DNA of 64,000 bases from an uncultured Clostridia bacterium. GTDB taxonomy: Bacteria > Bacillota > Clostridia > Oscillospirales > Acutalibacteraceae. The stretch spans positions 1-64,000 of the forward strand of contig CANBJR010000009.1 in the NCBI GenBank assembly GCA_947369085.1, written 5' to 3'. Under the pieces are notes generated by a model. That model worked only from the letters and a program-made list of their open reading frames with translations. It made no database searches and was not told where the DNA came from. Positions 61,709 to 64,000 of the stretch are shown in pieces. Numbering within the stretch: position 1 is the first letter of the stretch; every line of letters starts with the position of its first letter. Both the position numbers and the translations under genes were made by a program.

Positions 61709-62455
61709 ATGAATAACATTCACCTTGAACCGCTCGGAAACGGAATTGAAATATATGTGTCTGACAGTTACCACTTTTCAACAGATACAATCCTGCTTGC
61801 GGATTTTTCGCTTCCAAAAGGAAGAAAAAAGTGCGCTGAGCTTGGAACAGGCTGCGGAACAATTCCGCTTTTGTGGGTAAGGCACAATAAAAATCTTGAA
61901 ATTGACGCCGTTGAAATTCAAAACGACGCTTGCGCTCTTGCACAGAAAAGCGTTGAATACAACAATCTCGGCGATAAAATTAATATTATAAATGCCGATT
62001 TAAAAGAACTTAAGGGAACACTTCCCTTTGGTTGCTACGACCTTGCAGTGTGCAACCCTCCCTACAAAATCAGCGGAGGCGGAATCACAAATCCCGAAAG
62101 TGCAAAGCAGATTGCGCGGCACGAAACGGAATGTACGCTTGACGACATCTGCTTTACAGCGTCAAAGCTTTTGCAGTTCGGCGGAAGCTTTTGCATTTGC
62201 CAGCGGCCCGAACGCTTGGCAGATGTTATGGAATCAATGCGCAAATTTTCAATCGAGCCAAAAACACTTCGCTTTGTTCAGCAGAGAGCCGGCAAAGCGC
62301 CAAAGCTGTTTTTGCTTGAGGGCAGGCGAGGGGGAAAGAGAGGTTTTTTAAACGTGCTTTCAACCCTTTTTATTGAGAATGAAAACGGAGATTTTTCCGA
62401 AGAAATGATGAGAATTTACGGATGTTACAAAACACCTTTTGATGATAAGAAGTGA
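61709..62455 (+). CDS. tRNA1(Val) N6-adenine methyltransferase-like protein
   Basis: 248 aa: SAM motif ELGTGCGTIPLL and catalytic NPPY (CNPPYKISGGG) as in YfiC/TrmN6. ATG 61709 follows AAAGGA; the open frame begins further up over the ferredoxin gene. Followed at once by rsmI, a common Clostridia pairing. Confidence 0.9.
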   Translation: MNNIHLEPLGNGIEIYVSDSYHFSTDTILLADFSLPKGRKKCAELGTGCGTIPLLWVRHNKNLEIDAVEIQNDACALAQKSVEYNNLGDKINIINADLKELKGTLPFGCYDLAVCNPPYKISGGGITNPESAKQIARHETECTLDDICFTASKLLQFGGSFCICQRPERLADVMESMRKFSIEPKTLRFVQQRAGKAPKLFLLEGRRGGKRGFLNVLSTLFIENENGDFSEEMMRIYGCYKTPFDDKK

Positions 62456-62459
62456 TACT

Positions 62460-63284
62460 ATGAGTGGAATTTTATACGTTACGGGAACGCCGATAGGCAA
62501 CCTTTCCGATTTGTCACCCAGAGCAGTGCAAACGCTTGAAAGCGTTGATTTTATTGCCGCAGAGGACACGAGGGTTACGCTTAAGCTGTTAAATCATTTT
62601 GGTATAAAAAAACCGATGGTAAGTTATTATGAGCATAATAAGCGTGAGCGCGGCGAAATTATCTGTAACAGGATTGAGCAGGGTGAAAACTGTGCAATTG
62701 TTACCGACGCAGGAATGCCGTGTATTTCCGACCCGGGCGAGGATTTAATAAAGCTGTGCGAGGAAAGAGGTATAAAGACGGTTGTAATTCCCGGTCCGAG
62801 CGCAGTTATTTCCGCCCTTGCAGTGTCCGGGCTTGAAACGGGGCGATTCACTTTTGAGGGCTTTTTAAGCGTTAATAAAAAGAGCAGAAACGAACATTTG
62901 CAGAGTCTGAAAAATGAGCACAGGACAATGATTTTTTACGAAGCGCCGCATAAACTTCCGCAGACATTGCGTGATTTGTATGCAAATTTCGGTGAGCGAA
63001 AGCTTTCAATCGTGCGTGAGCTTACAAAGCTCCACGAGGAGGTTATTCGTACTACAACAAAGTATGCTGCCGAAAACTATGCCGATGGAAGTTTAAAGGG
63101 TGAGTTTGTGCTTGTGCTTGAGGGTGCACCTAAAGTAAGCGATGAGCAGGAGCTTACTCTTGAATATGCAGTTGAAACTGCTAAAATGCTGATTGAAAAC
63201 GGAGAAAAACCTACCGAAGCGGCAAAGCAGGCGGCGGCAATTACAGGCTTTAAGAAGAACGAAATCTACAGGGAGCTGTTGTAA
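62460..63284 (+). CDS. rsmI: 16S rRNA (cytidine-1402-2'-O)-methyltransferase
   Basis: 274 aa: GILYVTGTPIGNLSD at the start, AAEDTRVTLKLLNHF, VTDAGMPCISDPGE and YEAPHKLPQTL are family signatures. ATG 62460 was chosen over ATG 62442 and TTG 62439 because the family begins here. It shares one base with folC (TAATG). Confidence 0.94.
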   Translation: MSGILYVTGTPIGNLSDLSPRAVQTLESVDFIAAEDTRVTLKLLNHFGIKKPMVSYYEHNKRERGEIICNRIEQGENCAIVTDAGMPCISDPGEDLIKLCEERGIKTVVIPGPSAVISALAVSGLETGRFTFEGFLSVNKKSRNEHLQSLKNEHRTMIFYEAPHKLPQTLRDLYANFGERKLSIVRELTKLHEEVIRTTTKYAAENYADGSLKGEFVLVLEGAPKVSDEQELTLEYAVETAKMLIENGEKPTEAAKQAAAITGFKKNEIYRELL

Positions 63285-64000
63285 TGACATATGAAAATGC
63301 GATTAAAAAAATACATTCATTGTTGAGCTTTGGCGCACGTCCCGGACTTGACCGAATTTTAACTTTGCTTGACCTAATGGGCAATCCTCAGGACAAGCTT
63401 AAATATATTCACGTTGCGGGAACAAACGGAAAAGGCTCTACCTGTGCGATGCTTTCATCAATACTTGTTGCTTCGGGATATAAGACAGGACTTTTCATTT
63501 CGCCCTATATTACGGATTTTCGTGAGAGAATACAGATAAACAACAAGATGATAAGCAAGGAAGTGCTTGCCGATGCCGTTGAAAAAACCTTTCCTCTGAT
63601 TGAAAAATTACAGAACGAGGGCATTATAATCACCGAATTTGAGTATGTAAATGCGCTTGAGTTTTATATTCACGCAAACGAAAATTGTGACGTTGTTGTG
63701 CTTGAAACGGGAATGGGAGGACTTCTTGACTGCACAAATGTCATTAAACCTCCGCTTTGCTCCGTTATTACAACAATCGGACTTGACCACACTGCAGTTC
63801 TTGGCGATACAATCGAAAAAATTGCGTTGCAAAAGTGCGGAATAATTAAGCCTGATTCATTTTCAGTAACTTCAAAGCAGGCAGAAAACGCAATGAGCGT
63901 AATTGAGCAAACGGCTGAAAAGCTGAATGTTCCGCTTACAAAGAGCGACAGCGTTAAAATAAATGTGATTTCTGAAACGCTCAATGGAAGTGATTTTGAG
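63284..64000 (+). CDS. folC: Folylpolyglutamate synthase, N-terminal part (runs off window)
   Basis: 239 codons are present. GTNGKGST is the ATP loop (residues about 46-53), SPYITDFRERI and ETGMGGLLDCTNV are Mur-ligase-like motifs of FolC; LQKCGIIKP replaces the usual KAGIIKP. The 3' part lies beyond position 64000. ATG at 63284 overlaps the rsmI stop. Confidence 0.93.
   Translation, partial: MTYENAIKKIHSLLSFGARPGLDRILTLLDLMGNPQDKLKYIHVAGTNGKGSTCAMLSSILVASGYKTGLFISPYITDFRERIQINNKMISKEVLADAVEKTFPLIEKLQNEGIIITEFEYVNALEFYIHANENCDVVVLETGMGGLLDCTNVIKPPLCSVITTIGLDHTAVLGDTIEKIALQKCGIIKPDSFSVTSKQAENAMSVIEQTAEKLNVPLTKSDSVKINVISETLNGSDFE

Overview
The window reads as a low-GC Gram-positive anaerobe of the class Clostridia, most likely a gut Oscillospiraceae/Ruminococcaceae-type bacterium. 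This rests on the housekeeping genes at the right (feoAAB with a Cys-rich FeoB partner, proBA, holB, ricT, a 2[4Fe-4S] ferredoxin, trmN6-like, rsmI, folC), on the many AGGAGG-type ribosome binding sites with frequent TTG/GTG starts, and on a conjugative element of the Tn1549/CD1107-CD1118 kind typical of these hosts. No species can be named from the sequence alone.

Layout. 48-638 is a chromosomal-looking DUF3267 membrane peptidase gene. About 877-49367 is an integrative and conjugative element (ICE). It holds a TndX-type large serine recombinase (877-2436), a sigma-70-like regulator (2612-3046), MobC and a MOBP relaxase (3389-5061) behind an oriT-like leader, a zinc-ribbon/RHH regulator candidate, and a rightward stability operon (small ORF, SSB, ParA, ParB, TnpV-like, SPFH protein, XRE regulator, small membrane proteins, a methyltransferase that appears to start with ATT). 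Next come a type III toxin-antitoxin system (ToxN/AbiQ toxin plus three 37-nt antitoxin RNA repeats), a macro-domain protein, a 2744-residue methylase/helicase, and a surface operon (class C sortase, LPQTG pilin, 1384-aa Cna-B protein). After these are an Ig-like repeat protein and finally the leftward conjugation operon (RepA, PcfB, VirD4, Maff2, VirB6, PrgI, VirB4, M23 hydrolase, DUF4315, DUF4366, TopB, G5/SleB-like hydrolase). 49605-64000 is chromosomal: two GNAT acetyltransferase genes, an MBL-fold hydrolase, the iron-uptake feo operon with four DtxR-like dyads, proBA, three small unknown proteins, and a replication/RNA-modification cluster.

How the ICE seems to be wired. Two sets of repeated regulatory sequences divide its transcription units. 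A 32-bp bipartite motif, GGGTGACAAA-N12-CGGAATATAT, lies upstream of and pointing into the integrase, the mobilization genes and the surface operon, and in a degenerate form the conjugation operon. A separate sigma-A-type promoter with a dyad operator between its -35 and -10 boxes occurs twice almost identically, in front of the SSB/ParAB operon and in front of the secreted-protein pair at 32691-33455. The element also encodes a sigma-region-4-like protein whose gene sits between two copies of the first motif. A third repeated signal, a 27-nt covarying hairpin with an ACT loop, lies just upstream of ribosome binding sites inside three operons. A terminator-like hairpin in the conjugation-operon leader suggests attenuation. 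This layered control, the covarying type III antitoxin repeats and the non-AUG methyltransferase start are the most interesting things in the window.
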